A stretch of DNA of 33,950 nt from Perkinsus olseni (GCA_013115135.1 JABANP010000544.1:1-33950); one strand, 5' to 3'. Positions 1 to 9,450 are shown, counted from the stretch's first letter. Translations and numbers: made by a program. The notes: a model not told the origin generated them from the sequence alone.

Positions 1-359
1 CCCGTGATTTGTATATGAAAATCTCACCTTTCTGCCAGGTAAAAGCCAACCGGTGATGAGACTGGGAGTGAAAGTTTTGCGGTATCGCTCAAGTAACTTA
101 AGAGGTCGCAGCAGTTTACTAACCATCATTCCCGTACCAGCGAGGAATTTCAGACAGTGCTCTTGAAAGCACTAACAAAAACCGTTTTCCACGCCTTACG
201 GTTGACAGAGCTGATTGTGGGGATGCGCGTTTGTCGAAGAAATTCCCCGACTCTCGTACTGCCTTTGAGGGAGACAGAGTCATAGGGCCTTAGGCACAAT
301 CTTTACCACCAAAGGGTCCACGGAGAAGCTAGAGGCTCATGGGCGATGCCTCTTGAGCA

Positions 360-396
360 GCCCGACCGACCCACTGCATGGGTACCCCGGTCGGGC
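360..396. other. Nested stem-loop in repeat R
   Basis: Arms GCCCGACCG (360-368) and CGGTCGGGC (388-396) pair perfectly. Inside them ACCCA (369-373) pairs with TGGGT (379-383). The equivalent stem in the diverged R copy (10207-10245) keeps pairing through a compensatory change, C-G to T-A (366/390 versus 10214/10238). The near-identical copy has the same outer stem starting at 11878. Confidence 0.7.
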
Positions 397-431
397 CCTA
401 TCTCGGAGTCTGCTGTTGAGGCTGATTAGCA

Positions 432-448
432 GCGACCTCCGAGGTCGC
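432..448. other. 17-bp palindrome with one central base
   Basis: GCGACCTC, then C, then GAGGTCGC. The matching place in the other two R copies carries substitutions that break the symmetry, so it is not under obvious constraint. Confidence 0.6.
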
Positions 449-934
449 ACTTAGTAACTCACGCCCTGACGGGTCTTCAGCAATGCGCACAGCGGAAAGT
501 CGAAGCCACATGGCTAGATCAGGATATGTGGTTCAGGTTGGTACCGCTTCTTCGCGGAACATGCGAGAGGAGAGCTACGCGAATCCTCTGAGAAACGAGA
601 CTACGCACGGTGAGGCATTTTTCTACCCTCAGTACGACTCTCGACTCGAGATACAGACACCCGGGCCGTCATATAGCGGGAATCGCGAAGCAACCAGTGT
701 GATCCTCATCCGATACGAACCGGTCGGTCTTCCTTTGAGTAACGCTCCTCGGAACTTGTTGTCACCTCTCGAGGCATGGTTCTGTGAGCTCAGCTCACTG
801 AGCTGTGGGTCATGGCCCCTCTCCCGGCCTCTTGTTTGCGTGTACGTATAAAATGTTCCACGATAGACTGCGTTGAAGATCGATCCACGATGTTAACTAT
901 AGGGGGAGGCAGCAGACCAGATAATCGTAACTGG

Positions 935-967
935 TCGGGTTAAACCCGATCAGTGATCGGCGATCAC
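935..967. other. Two adjacent 15-bp palindromes
   Basis: TCGGGTT-A-AACCCGA at 935-949 and GTGATCG-G-CGATCAC at 953-967, each with 7-bp arms around a single base and only 3 bp apart. Both are retained in the near-identical R copy but not in the diverged copy near 10.75 kb. Confidence 0.55.
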
Positions 968-1189
968 GTTGGGTCAAACTAATCTCCACGGGACTAACCG
1001 TTTGTCGCTATCATCTCACATTTCAACATTTGTGATCCATCCACTGTTGATGATCCACACATCGAGTTTGAACGACTCTCGTACTGCTGGGAGCGATTAG
1101 GCACTCGCTCTGCGGCCGAGGGGACCGGAGATCAGCTTCGGTAACCCACATTGGCCTCTTTGACAAGTTTCCACTCCGTGATGCGGCGC

Positions 1190-1446
1190 GGTTGCACGCA
1201 TGCCCCTAGTGGTTGCACGCATGCCCTGAGTGAGCCCATGACCATCCAACGCAATATGTTCTCACGGAATGAGCTAGCCAGCACAACTCCCATGACACAG
1301 CCTGACGACCTGCACTGCGATTGTGCCAGCGCCGTATGTACCGTCATCGACTGCATCGGTACTTCATAATATGCCAGCGCGTTTTGAAACCTGAACGCAT
1401 GTGCCCACGCATGCACATTCGAGGCTGTACGCATGCCCTGCGCATG
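1190..1446. repeat. Cluster of ACGCATGC motifs
   Basis: ACGCATGC occurs at 1196-1203, 1217-1224, 1407-1414 and 1429-1436, with ACGCATGT at 1395-1402. The first two sit in two imperfect 21-bp-spaced units. The near-identical R copy repeats the cluster, and the diverged copy has fewer, scattered ACGCATG motifs near 11.16-11.21 kb. Confidence 0.55.
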
Positions 1447-1658
1447 ATCACTTATCCGCTAATAACCCCATAGCCAAGTAGCTATCGGCCACCCGACGAA
1501 CTTCTGTAGCATCCGCCTCTCAACCTCTACCTGCTGTATGAACTTCGTAGCTGTCGTACATCTCGAATTAAACATGATCAACGACGAACAAAATTTCCAA
1601 ATTTGACTTGCCTAAAATACCAAAGGTTCTGGGAACTTGCGGGGAATTAGGAGTGCTC

Positions 1659-1718
1659 TTCGCGCTCGCCCGGGGAGGGGGCCCAAACCCCCGGAGCGCG
1701 AAACAGCGCCTACGGCGT
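1659..1718. other. GC-rich double hairpin at the right end of R
   Basis: TTCGCGCTC (1659-1667) pairs with GAGCGCGAA (1694-1702), and GGGGG/CCCCC pair inside it. A second small hairpin, GCGCC-TAC-GGCGT, follows at 1706-1718. Both hairpins recur in the diverged R copy (11419-11472) although loops and flanks differ. The arrangement resembles mobile double-hairpin elements; that comparison is inference. Confidence 0.65.
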
Positions 1719-1783
1719 ACAATTAAGCTTTTGGGAAAGCAAGTTCGCGCGCTCACACCAAGAGGCTATCTAGCCCGAAACGT

Positions 1784-2388
1784 TGTGCGCGGCGGCGGTT
1801 ATACTTAACCAAAGGCGTAGGTAGTTTCCCAGTAGGCGTAGGCAACCGCTGCGTATAGTGACTGGGATCACTCTCAACTCTCCCTAAGATCTTGGAACGA
1901 ACCGTACGACTAGCACGTTCCTTGACCTTCACAATCCTATCAATTGGTTTAAGTCCATCCGACTGATCAACGACTCTATTGGAACTCTTGCCACTACGAG
2001 TCAATACCATCGTGACTATTCAACTCAATGCCTAACTCAGTAGACAATACCGTAACTAACCCTTGACTACGATACCGTTCAGACGAAGCGTAGCCACTAG
2101 CGGATGAGATACCTCAAATCACGGTAAATCACCCTGAGCCTGGGCTCAAGTCCAACGTAAGTAAACGACCTTATTCGTTCACGAACGCCTGCCCCCAAGG
2201 ATCCTCACAACCCTTAAGGAGACAGCACGCGTGCACAAATCGGTGACCTCACAACACCGAGGCTAGCACAATAGACAGCACAGACAATATAGTAAATACC
2301 GTAACAAGGTAACGATAAATACTATCATACAAGAGACAGATCAACCATAATAGTCAACAGGTCTCCGTACACTGCGCTGAACCGCACA
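1784..2388 (-). repeat. 3' LTR of copy A (605 bp)
   Basis: It starts TGTGCG and ends CGCACA on the plus strand, a 6-bp terminal inverted repeat with canonical TG/CA ends. By eye it is identical, apart from one C in a C-run, to the LTR at 21849-22454. It carries an 85-codon open frame (1753-2010, minus) that is the LTR-encoded start of ORF1, here read out into repeat R. Confidence 0.9.
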
Positions 2389-2559
2389 TTGCCCGCGTGA
2401 AATTACCCAATTTCAACTATTGGCGACTTCAATCCAACACGGAAAAAATACCATATACATACCGTGGCAACAGTCAACAACATACGATATCATATTGACA
2501 ATATGTGTTAACCGTACAATGCCGAAATAGAAATACTCAATAACCTTACAATCATCATC

Positions 2560-4244
2560 TTATTCATCATCACTGCTACTCGAAGAACCAGAAGAGCTTG
2601 AAGAACCATCCTCCTTATCCTTAGACTTTTTAGACTTCTTAGACTTCTTCTTAGATCTCTTCTTCTTACCCTTCTCAGAAGACTTCGCCTTAGCAGAACC
2701 TTCTTCATAAGTGGACTTCATAGCGTCACTAAGAAATACTGACTTAGAGCAACTGGAATCACCTTGCACTTCCTTATCATGCGTAGCAGTAGGAGGAGAG
2801 TCCCATACAGGTTGTGGTAGTACATTACCATCAGGGTAAGGAGTCTCATTCCAGCTACCATAATCCTTAGAAGCAGAATTGGAGTTATCATACCAACCCT
2901 TACTCCACTTAGAGGAAGTGGTATACCAGTTCTTATCCCACTTAGAAGAGGAGCCGTTATTACCAGAAGTATCCACCTGGGGGGTTGTAGCCTTAGCATC
3001 ACCGGCATCAACAGCGCCAGAAGCAGCCTCAGTAACCTCCCTAGTAGAAGCCTTAGTAGCAGTGTCAGAATAACCGTTCTTGGGGTCTCTAGCAATCTGT
3101 TGGAGAGTCTCATTGTGGTCACCCTTAGTCTCCCATGGGATAGCCATAGCAGAACCATCCATAGGGTAGGCCTCTTCATCACCATCTCGAACACGGCAGT
3201 ACTTCATCTCAGCAAGAGTTAGAGCCCTATAAAAGCACTTGTCCTCGCGGTCCACCATTTCAATATGAAACATCTCAGACTCATACCTCTTCCAAGCCTG
3301 CTGAGCAATAGTATCGAAGACATGACCCTCGAAACGATTAACCATGCCGTAGTTCTTGACAGACTTATAATGAGTATATAAAGTCCTATAGAAGAGAACC
3401 TTATACACAGTCAATATCCTCAAGGCCATAAAATATAACGAATGGGTAACCATACGACAACACCTTTCTTCCGCAACCGTCGAATCCTCAGAAGGAACCT
3501 TCGGAGCAAGAAGAATAGGATAATTCTCAGTGTTTTCCCACTGAGACGTGACATCCAACATCATCTTAACACAGATGAACCGTAAAAGAGAACCCACAGT
3601 GAGAACGGAACCAGGATACCAAATCCCAGCATCTCGAGTACCTCAACAGAGAGTTCATCGCCTGCCTTAACATCCGGAAATACCGTCTCTCCACTAACTA
3701 TAAAAAGCCGTAACTCCGGAGAGAGCGCTGACCAGACTTCAGGAACGAATGAACTACCCTTAACGAGAGTCAAACTCATGATCCTCCTTTCAAACTCATT
3801 AAACATCTCCAACCTTATCAACGGTGTAACCGGGAAGGATAAACCACCACTGACAAGCCGAGGACCTTTAACCTTAGAGTCGGTATAACAACCTTGCTTG
3901 ACCCCTCGAGAGTACTCGTAGAAAACCACAGGACCCTTGAACATAAACGTCTTCGTTAGCTTGCCAAAGTCGACGTTAGCCTTCAAAACAAAATCTCTAA
4001 TCTCCTCAATAACCGGATTTGACTGTTTGCCGGGGGCATCGACCTTAATACTAGCAGCCATGCAGCGAACAGCAAAATCCATACCATTCTTCTTAGCTTC
4101 CTCGACCATCTTGGCCATAGACTCAGCCTCAGCATAATAATCAACATCTTCAACCATAGCCAAGATCTCCTCCGGCTTCAAAATACGGCCTTCGGAAACC
4201 ACTTCGACAACCTTCGTAATAGCCTTGTCTAGATTATCAACCGT
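2560..4244 (-). pseudogene. ORF2 of element A (unknown, broken)
   Basis: The same protein as at 14078-15755. Two overlapping open pieces (3561-4202 and 2560-3597) lie in different frames; the break near 3630 is a small indel relative to copies B and C. The start codon found in B and C is changed here from ATG to ACG (4242-4244). The C-terminus keeps the W/Y/S-rich region (SSKWDKNWY, SSKWSKGWY) and the Lys-rich, Ser-rich, acidic end (SSSSSDDE). Function is unknown; it occupies the place an env-like or accessory ORF would take, just before the 3' LTR. Confidence 0.75.
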
Positions 4245-4809
4245 AAGAAAGCGTAAAAATCCGTGAGTAGGACCTCAGGGGGCAACACTACTGCAAAGAG
4301 CAGTGCAGTAGAGAACAATAACCAGAACCCTTAACGTCCAAAAGGAATATTAAACTCCCTCACGGTATTAATAGAGCGAGACCTTCAAAGGGTGCGAACC
4401 TCCAGCAGCCGTTTCAAACGATTTCGCAACGATAAGACCAGTCTAAACGCCCTAACCGCTTTCCGCCATACGAATGGACTGTCGGCTACGCAATAAAGAC
4501 CAGCTCCCAACCCGGGGCTAAATAACCGCCCTTAAGGAGCACCGTCTCACTTAGGAACCAACGGACGCGCGACCGTCGTTGAGGAATCCCAAGATAGATC
4601 AAGATTGCAAGATGTGCGCAACTAGGCGCCTACACCATAACACGGTGCAAACAAGATGAACACCCTAAGCAATTGGGCGCCTCAATAATAACTATACTGC
4701 AGCAACCTTACTGCCGTACAGCATCAATAAAAATCAGTAACGATAGTCAGGGTCAGCCGTAACAACAATAGTCAAATAACAATAGTCGCTACAATACGGT
4801 AATTGTAAG
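4245..4809 (-). other. Non-coding gap between ORF1 and ORF2, copy A
   Basis: About 565 bp without a convincing frame on either strand, conserved at 15756-16320 and 31288-31854. It contains two GGCGCC sites about 50 bp apart and several short A-rich stretches. Conservation may simply reflect recent common ancestry. A splice acceptor or internal ribosome entry for ORF2 could lie here, but I see no decisive signal. Confidence 0.6.
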
Positions 4810-6260
4810 CTATATAGTGGAGCCGAAGCCCCTGGCGTTGATATCCTCCAACAGTTGCAGCACTTCCTTACCCCTCCTGCGAGTCCAGTGTCGACTGTCT
4901 GGGCTCACGTAAAAGAGGGAGTCCAACTCGGCATTCACCAAGTCAACATCCTCAACCTTCTTAACCGTGATGCAACCGTCAAATAGTTCAACCTTCATCG
5001 GCCGAAGGAGAACCTTATCTTCATTATCCTCTTCCTCACACTCGAGAACGACCATCCCTACATAATCTTCTCCTACTGTGATCACAACCGAGTCCTTGGG
5101 TGGCTTAATCCTTAGGAATTTACCGAAGCGTAACCCTTCGGCACAACCTAAGCGTTCTCTTAGCAAAGGGACATCAACTATCCTTCTATCTTCAGTATCA
5201 TCTTCCTCAGAAGAGTCCGAAGGCTCTTCCTCCGACGATACATAAGGGTTGACATTAGGCGGCAACTGAACATCATCTTCATCCTCCGCCGAATCCAATA
5301 GCTCGACTCCCGGAGGCAATAAACTTCCTTGGGGTAACCCCAATCCTTCAGCCTCTTCAGCCTTCTTTGCCAACTTTTTCAACTCTGTCTTAGCCCTAGC
5401 CCGCCTTACCAAATCACAGTCATCATCGCCGTCCTGGAGCTTCATCTCTTTGAGTATTCCGTCAGCGTCCAAACAGACCCTGACTCCCCTATCGAGGTAC
5501 TCATAAATGACTCCTTGCAAGGCCGCGGCATGAACAACGTTCTTCAGGGCAAAGACCTCTAGCTCCCCATATTTCTCGGGAACCGTAACCTTAGAGTCGT
5601 CCACCTCATCAATGCCGACTCCTCTTAACCCCGGAAATATTATTCCCGGACACTTCACACCATGCTTTACGAGAGCTCCCTTCACGTCCATCCGTACAAA
5701 GTGAACCCCATAATTGCCCGTCGATAGCACCTTAGGCGAACTATACTCACAAAGATTGGAGTGGAACGCTGTCGCTATCATCTCCGGACGGGAATCACAT
5801 AAGGGTCGAACACAGGTGCGCCCCGCCACATGGTCGTGAACCGATAACAGGTCGTAGTCAACGTCGTCACTGGATTTATCTCGTTGCCCGCGTTGCCCGC
5901 GATGCCCGACTAAATCCAAATCCTGATCTTCAATTTTGGGGAGGGTATCCTTAAATTCATTCTCATCATCGTTAATCGAGTCATAATCCGAGGGTTGCTC
6001 TCCCTCGCCATCAGAAAATTTCTCGATCGTAGATACCCATTCGCCCTCGATGGACCGACTCATATCAACTCGCACCCCCTCGGGAGTTAGAGTAATTTTA
6101 GTTTTCAATCTTGCCAATGTCGAACACCCTAATAAGACGGGTACGGTCATTGTATCCTCCGTAACAATGAACCACTCTATCACCGCGTTACTAGCCGTGG
6201 CTACCGTCAATTGCACCTTTCCCAGAATCTCCATCGCAGCTCCATCAGCCACACTGACCC
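4810..6260 (-). pseudogene. ORF1 C-terminal part, copy A (end of protease and acidic tail)
   Basis: An open frame covers 4810-6288, but the last codons before 6260 belong to the neighbouring fragment. It retains the C-terminal half of the retropepsin (VPVLLGCSTLARL, the Leu-Leu-Gly element that follows the flap) but not the Asp-Thr-Gly active site. Downstream is a long hydrophilic region with acidic clusters (EEEPSDSSEEDDTEDR) and a C-terminus ending near GFGSTI. Homologous to 16321-17949. It cannot make a protease. Confidence 0.85.
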
Positions 6261-6347
6261 ACACTCGCCTCTTTTGCCGGTTCGCCACAACACGACGATG
6301 TAGGTGGGAGCTCTACACTTCACCCCTGGAAGGCTAACACTCCCGAC

Positions 6348-6767
6348 GTGTTCGCTTCTTTTCCTGCTGAGTCGATCCCACCAGTAGATGGTACTGGGTT
6401 CCCTGACCTCTCTCAGTGGGATGGAGATATCGCATTTCCACCACGAAAAGAGAAGCTATCCTTGGCTCTTGCGAAGGCCGTCCGAGCCAATGTCGTCTGG
6501 AAAGACCCTGCTCACAGCAAGATTCGTATCATCAAGAACTACAGGACGTCGGGGGTCAACCATGCGTCACGCATGCTGACGGCTACGTTGTACCCGGGCC
6601 TCCCCCAGATACGTCTGTTACTGCGCGAAGTGGGTCCGGAATCGGCTCTGGCCGAATTCGATGTGACTTCTGCGTTCAGAACTCTGCAGCCGCATCCGTT
6701 AGAGCATCGGTTTCTAGCCCTGCGAGATTCCCCCCCCTATTGCCGGGATTCGCAATGTTACTGCTGA
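6348..6767 (+). pseudogene. Reverse transcriptase N-terminal fragment (DIRS-like)
   Basis: The 139-codon frame contains the finger motif KIRIIKNYRTSGVN and motif A (LAEFDVTSAFRTL, with its catalytic Asp), matching in order the RT at 26186-27907 (KIRLISDFRRSGIN; VQYDVKSAYRLL). It breaks just after motif A near a run of seven C residues at 6731-6737. Motif B, the YxDD box and RNase H are not found downstream, so this is a deletion remnant. About 140 bp follow before the recombinase frame. Confidence 0.8.
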
Positions 6768-6908
6768 TGTGATTAGCAGATCTGCCCGTGCGTCGGTTCT
6801 TGCTAGTGCCCCGTCAGGCTGGACGTACCTGTCAGGAACCTGTTATATTGTCCTGACGGCGGCTCGTAGTATTATCATCATGCTGCTTCTGACGTAGTAC
6901 TGCTTGGG

Positions 6909-8008
6909 TTGGCGGGGAGGAACTCGATTGAATGGGATTGTGGGTCTTGCACAGGCTCCTCTGTATTTGGTGCCCAAGAAGTCTCAACTTACTTCTCATT
7001 TGCTCGAGTTTATGCGGTAGAGACGGCGGCGACTCCGGAGGATCGAGCGAGAGCCATCTCCCGTCTCCTGGAGTCCTCTCTTAAACCCAGGACTATGGCC
7101 TCTTATCAGACACCTCCGCGTTTTTACGAGATGGGGTTTGGTACTATATCTCCTTCGAACCCGGTCACTCCCGAGCGATTAGTCTCTTTTATTCGTGGGC
7201 TGACAGGGGGCTCCCTGGGAGCCGGTAGATCACTTCTGGCACAGTACGGGAGTATACTTCGGCGGTGCGAACGATGGGTGTGGTTCGAACTGGCAAGAGC
7301 ATCCCACCAGAAGGGGAGGCTCTGATTTCTCGAGCTCTGGCTAGTGCTGATCGTATCCTTTTGGATAAGGACAAGCCGAAGAGGCAGGCCGCGCCTTTAT
7401 GTCAGGAATGACTTCAATTTCTCGCGGATATGAAGCTCACTCCCGGTGCGTGATCAGCTTCGTTCTGCCGTGTTGGTGGCGTCGATCTTCATGCAGCATG
7501 AAGCATGCTCCGTTTCGAACAGTTGCCCGGCCTTATTCGTGCGGACATTTCTTGCGAGTCGAGCTGTGAGCGGTTGCTGGTCTCTGTAATCTTCCACGAT
7601 ACCAAGACTGCTTCTCGCGAGGAGCGGCAGACCTTATGTGCGGAAGGGATATTTTGTAGAAGGACGTGGTGCATAGCTCATTATTTGGTCAGTGCTTGTC
7701 GAACACGCGCCGAGGGTGGGGATGAGTGTATCTTTCCTTCGTTAAAGAGCGCCACTTTCGGGAAGGAGCTACGAGCCCTCTTATCTGCCGAGTTTCCTTC
7801 GAAGGTTTTGTCTTGGGATATTCCTAACATTACCGGCCATAGCATGAGGCGTTCGGGTGCTTGCGCTCTGCTGGCTAACAATGTTCCGGCGGAGCAGGTT
7901 CGGGTTGCGGGCAACTGGAGGTCACGAGCTTGGGAGGAGTATGGTCTTCCTGAGATAAAGCGGCAGTGCACAGGACATGCTGCAGAAATTCTTGGCTCGC
8001 CTGCGTAA
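6909..8008 (+). pseudogene. Tyrosine recombinase of a DIRS-like element (broken)
   Basis: Two open pieces. 6909-7325 holds a SAM-like core-binding domain (SLKPRTMASYQTPPRFYEMG, then PVTPERLVSFIRGL). 7505-8008 holds the catalytic domain: Arg in LRFEQLPGLIRADI, Lys in HDTKTA, the His-x-x-Arg box in GHSMRRSGACALL, and Trp/Tyr in GNWRSRAWEEYG. All expected catalytic positions are therefore present, although stops and frameshifts lie between the pieces (7326-7504). The enzyme family joins circular element DNA to its target without target duplication. The first domain's start is uncertain because the frame is open at both ends of a decayed tract. Confidence 0.8.
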
Positions 8009-8359
8009 TTTGCTGGTGCGATCATGGTGTTGTGTTTCCCGTTTCTGAGGACCACCGATGCTTCGTGTGCGGAGTGATGGGCTTTTGTGTCTTTGGATGT
8101 GACTCAAATCGCATCATGTGATGCTTCTGTGCGGAGTATAGTGTTTGCAATACTTGGGTGTTGTGCTTGCTCTCTGACACATCCTTAGACCTCCGCTTGC
8201 TTGAACGGTGTCCTGAGCGCAGGAGCAGTGTAGCACTAGTATTGTTGTTGTGGCCTCGGATTGCTGGCCTTGCGGTGGGAACCACCGGGTGGTTTAACGG
8301 TAGGGTTTGTCGGGTTGGCGATCCCGGGTAGTGCTCCAGGGGGACAGTCACGTGTGGAT

Positions 8360-8518
8360 TGTTGGGTGAGTGATGGGAGACATTGCCTGTGTGCTTGCGT
8401 GCCAGGCAATGTGACTGCGGTGTTGTATTGGCCGCTGGCCCGAAGTGTGTTGGACATCCTGGCGATGTCTGCTGGTCTTCGGGTCTCGGGCTAATTTACA
8501 CCACAGTCTCACCCAACA
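8360..8518. repeat. Nested inverted repeats downstream of the recombinase
   Basis: The outer pair is TGTTGGGTGAG (8360-8370) and CTCACCCAACA (8508-8518). Inside is a perfect 10-bp hairpin, ACATTGCCTG (8380-8389) with CAGGCAATGT (8403-8412) and a 13-base loop. DIRS-like elements carry complex terminal and internal repeats used in replication, and the position 350-500 bp past the recombinase would suit that. Confidence 0.55.
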
Positions 8519-8568
8519 CTCCCAGTTGACTGATGCGATGCGGCGGAGCGCGTCTTGAAGTAGAGTAC

Positions 8569-8595
8569 CAAGTCGCGGAGCAGCTCCGCGACTTG
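8569..8595. other. 27-bp perfect palindrome with one central base
   Basis: 13-bp arms CAAGTCGCGGAGC and GCTCCGCGACTTG around a single A at 8582. It stands directly before the minisatellite and may mark the edge of the DIRS-like remnant. Confidence 0.7.
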
Positions 8596-8614
8596 CCTAA
8601 AAAATTTTCGCGGA

Positions 8615-8905
8615 GTGTACTAAATGACGGTGTACGACTTGAAACTGGGGTTGTGTACGAAATGAAAGTGTATGAAATGCTGGTATACGAGTTGAAAGTG
8701 TACGACTATTATGTGTACGGGTGTTATATGTACGGGTATTACGTATACGAGCATCATGTATACGAGTTTTATATGTACGAATCTCTCGTGTATGAGTATT
8801 TTGTGTATGACTATTCGGTGTACGAGTAATTCGTGTACGATTAGGAAGTGTACGAGTATTGGAGACATGAGTCGAAAATATACGACTATTTGGTGTACGA
8901 AACGT
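8615..8905 (+). repeat. 15-bp minisatellite (degenerate, about 19 units)
   Basis: The motif GTGTACGAnTATTnn recurs with a 15-bp period and heavy substitution. Because 15 is a multiple of three, the plus strand reads as a pentapeptide repeat (VYEYx, VYDYx, MYGYx) in an open frame from 8533 to 8829, and the opposite strand reads as (V)(H)xxx repeats. The periodicity continues past the stop at about 8829, so I treat it as a minisatellite rather than a gene. Confidence 0.8.
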
Positions 8906-9027
8906 GAACATCCCGTCAGACATTGACTGAACCCAACAATTCAGAACTTGAGCCAAGATAGCTACGGACTGACTTATACCAATCTCATCAATACTGATCG
9001 CACAACAACCAACCAGTGTTACCATAG

Positions 9028-9450
9028 CTAAGAGGGTGCACGCATGCACACTGAGATCGGGAGATAGACACAATGAGACATTCCTCTAACATACATCACA
9101 TGGACCGCATACAGGTACTGTTCCAGGACACTCCAGGAATCCCGATCACAGGTCGGATCGATCCCGGTAGAATGAGCGCGTGGGCGAGTAGGGACGGCAC
9201 TATTACCCGAAGGAATAGAAAATGTGGATGGTGTAACCACAACCGAACCCTTGCCACGGCCGACTGCGTTGATACCGCGAGCCTTACAATTAGTATTAGT
9301 TGATCGAACCGACGGACCCTGCCTCGTACTGACGCGCGACGTATCCTCAGCGCACTTGTGAATAAGTCTCGGAGAACGGCGAACACCCTCTGATATATGA
9401 GCGGCCTCACTACATGCTCCACTTCGCGCTCGAACCATGACTACTATCAA
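9028..9450 (-). pseudogene. Relic of an ORF1 N-terminus of a related LTR element
   Basis: The minus-strand frame contains an ATG followed by VRARSG, comparable with MVLTRSGKSS at the start of ORF1 in element B. Farther on it has RPRAHSTGI, matching RRRAHSTGM of element B at the point where LTR-encoded sequence gives way to internal sequence. The DNA there shares cccggtagaatg with 21838-21850. The rest is diverged. Probably an old, distinct subfamily fragment. Confidence 0.55.

Larger units (their letters stand above)
1..1783. repeat. Repeat R, copy 1 (non-coding, about 1.8 kb)
   Basis: This block is nearly identical to 11516-13301 and recognisably related, at lower identity, to about 9880-11515. 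Shared landmarks in all three are a block containing accagcgaggaatttc, a block containing cgcaatatgttctcac, a stem-loop at 360-396 and a GC-rich hairpin pair near the right end. The longest open frame (483-851, 122 codons) is kept in the near-identical copy but not in the diverged one, so I do not call it a gene. It is unclear whether the block is a satellite unit, an LTR of another element or an intergenic spacer. It ends exactly where the LTR of element A begins. Confidence 0.85.
1784..6260 (-). mobile_element. LTR element copy A, truncated at its 5' side
   Basis: This is the 3' part of the same element as 13302-22454, on the minus strand: 3' LTR, ORF2, a non-coding gap, and the acidic tail plus the C-terminal part of the protease. 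Alignment with copy B runs to 6260 and then stops abruptly at a fragment of another retrotransposon. The left junction with repeat R (…aaacgt, then TGTGCGC) is the same as in copy B, so A and B descend from one insertion that was later duplicated together with its flank. ORF2 has a lost start codon and a frameshift. Confidence 0.9.
6261..8520 (+). mobile_element. Decayed tyrosine-recombinase (DIRS-like) retrotransposon
   Basis: Reverse transcriptase fragment (6348-6767) followed on the same strand by a two-part tyrosine recombinase (6909-8008) and then a tract of inverted repeats (8360-8518). RT plus tyrosine recombinase in that order, without a DDE integrase, is the hallmark of DIRS/Ngaro/PAT-type elements. 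Most of the RT palm and all of RNase H are missing. The left edge abuts truncated LTR element A at 6260/6261; the right edge is not sharply defined. Confidence 0.75.

Noticed and set aside
483..851. 122-codon open frame in repeat R (also 12001-12369)
   Set aside because: Kept only in the near-identical duplicate; the diverged R copy has stops and indels, and the protein has no recognisable feature.
2301..2320. gtaacaaggtaacg resembles the conserved 3' end of small-subunit rRNA
   Set aside because: Only about 13 bp match, it lies inside the LTR and no other rRNA sequence is nearby.
2718..3194. Leu/Arg-rich frames overlapping ORF2 (also 14227-14703)
   Set aside because: Shadow frames of ORF2; composition reflects the Ser/Asp/Lys-rich codons read in another frame.
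8615..8905. CRISPR-like array
   Set aside because: Units are contiguous 15-bp repeats without spacers, in eukaryotic-type DNA.
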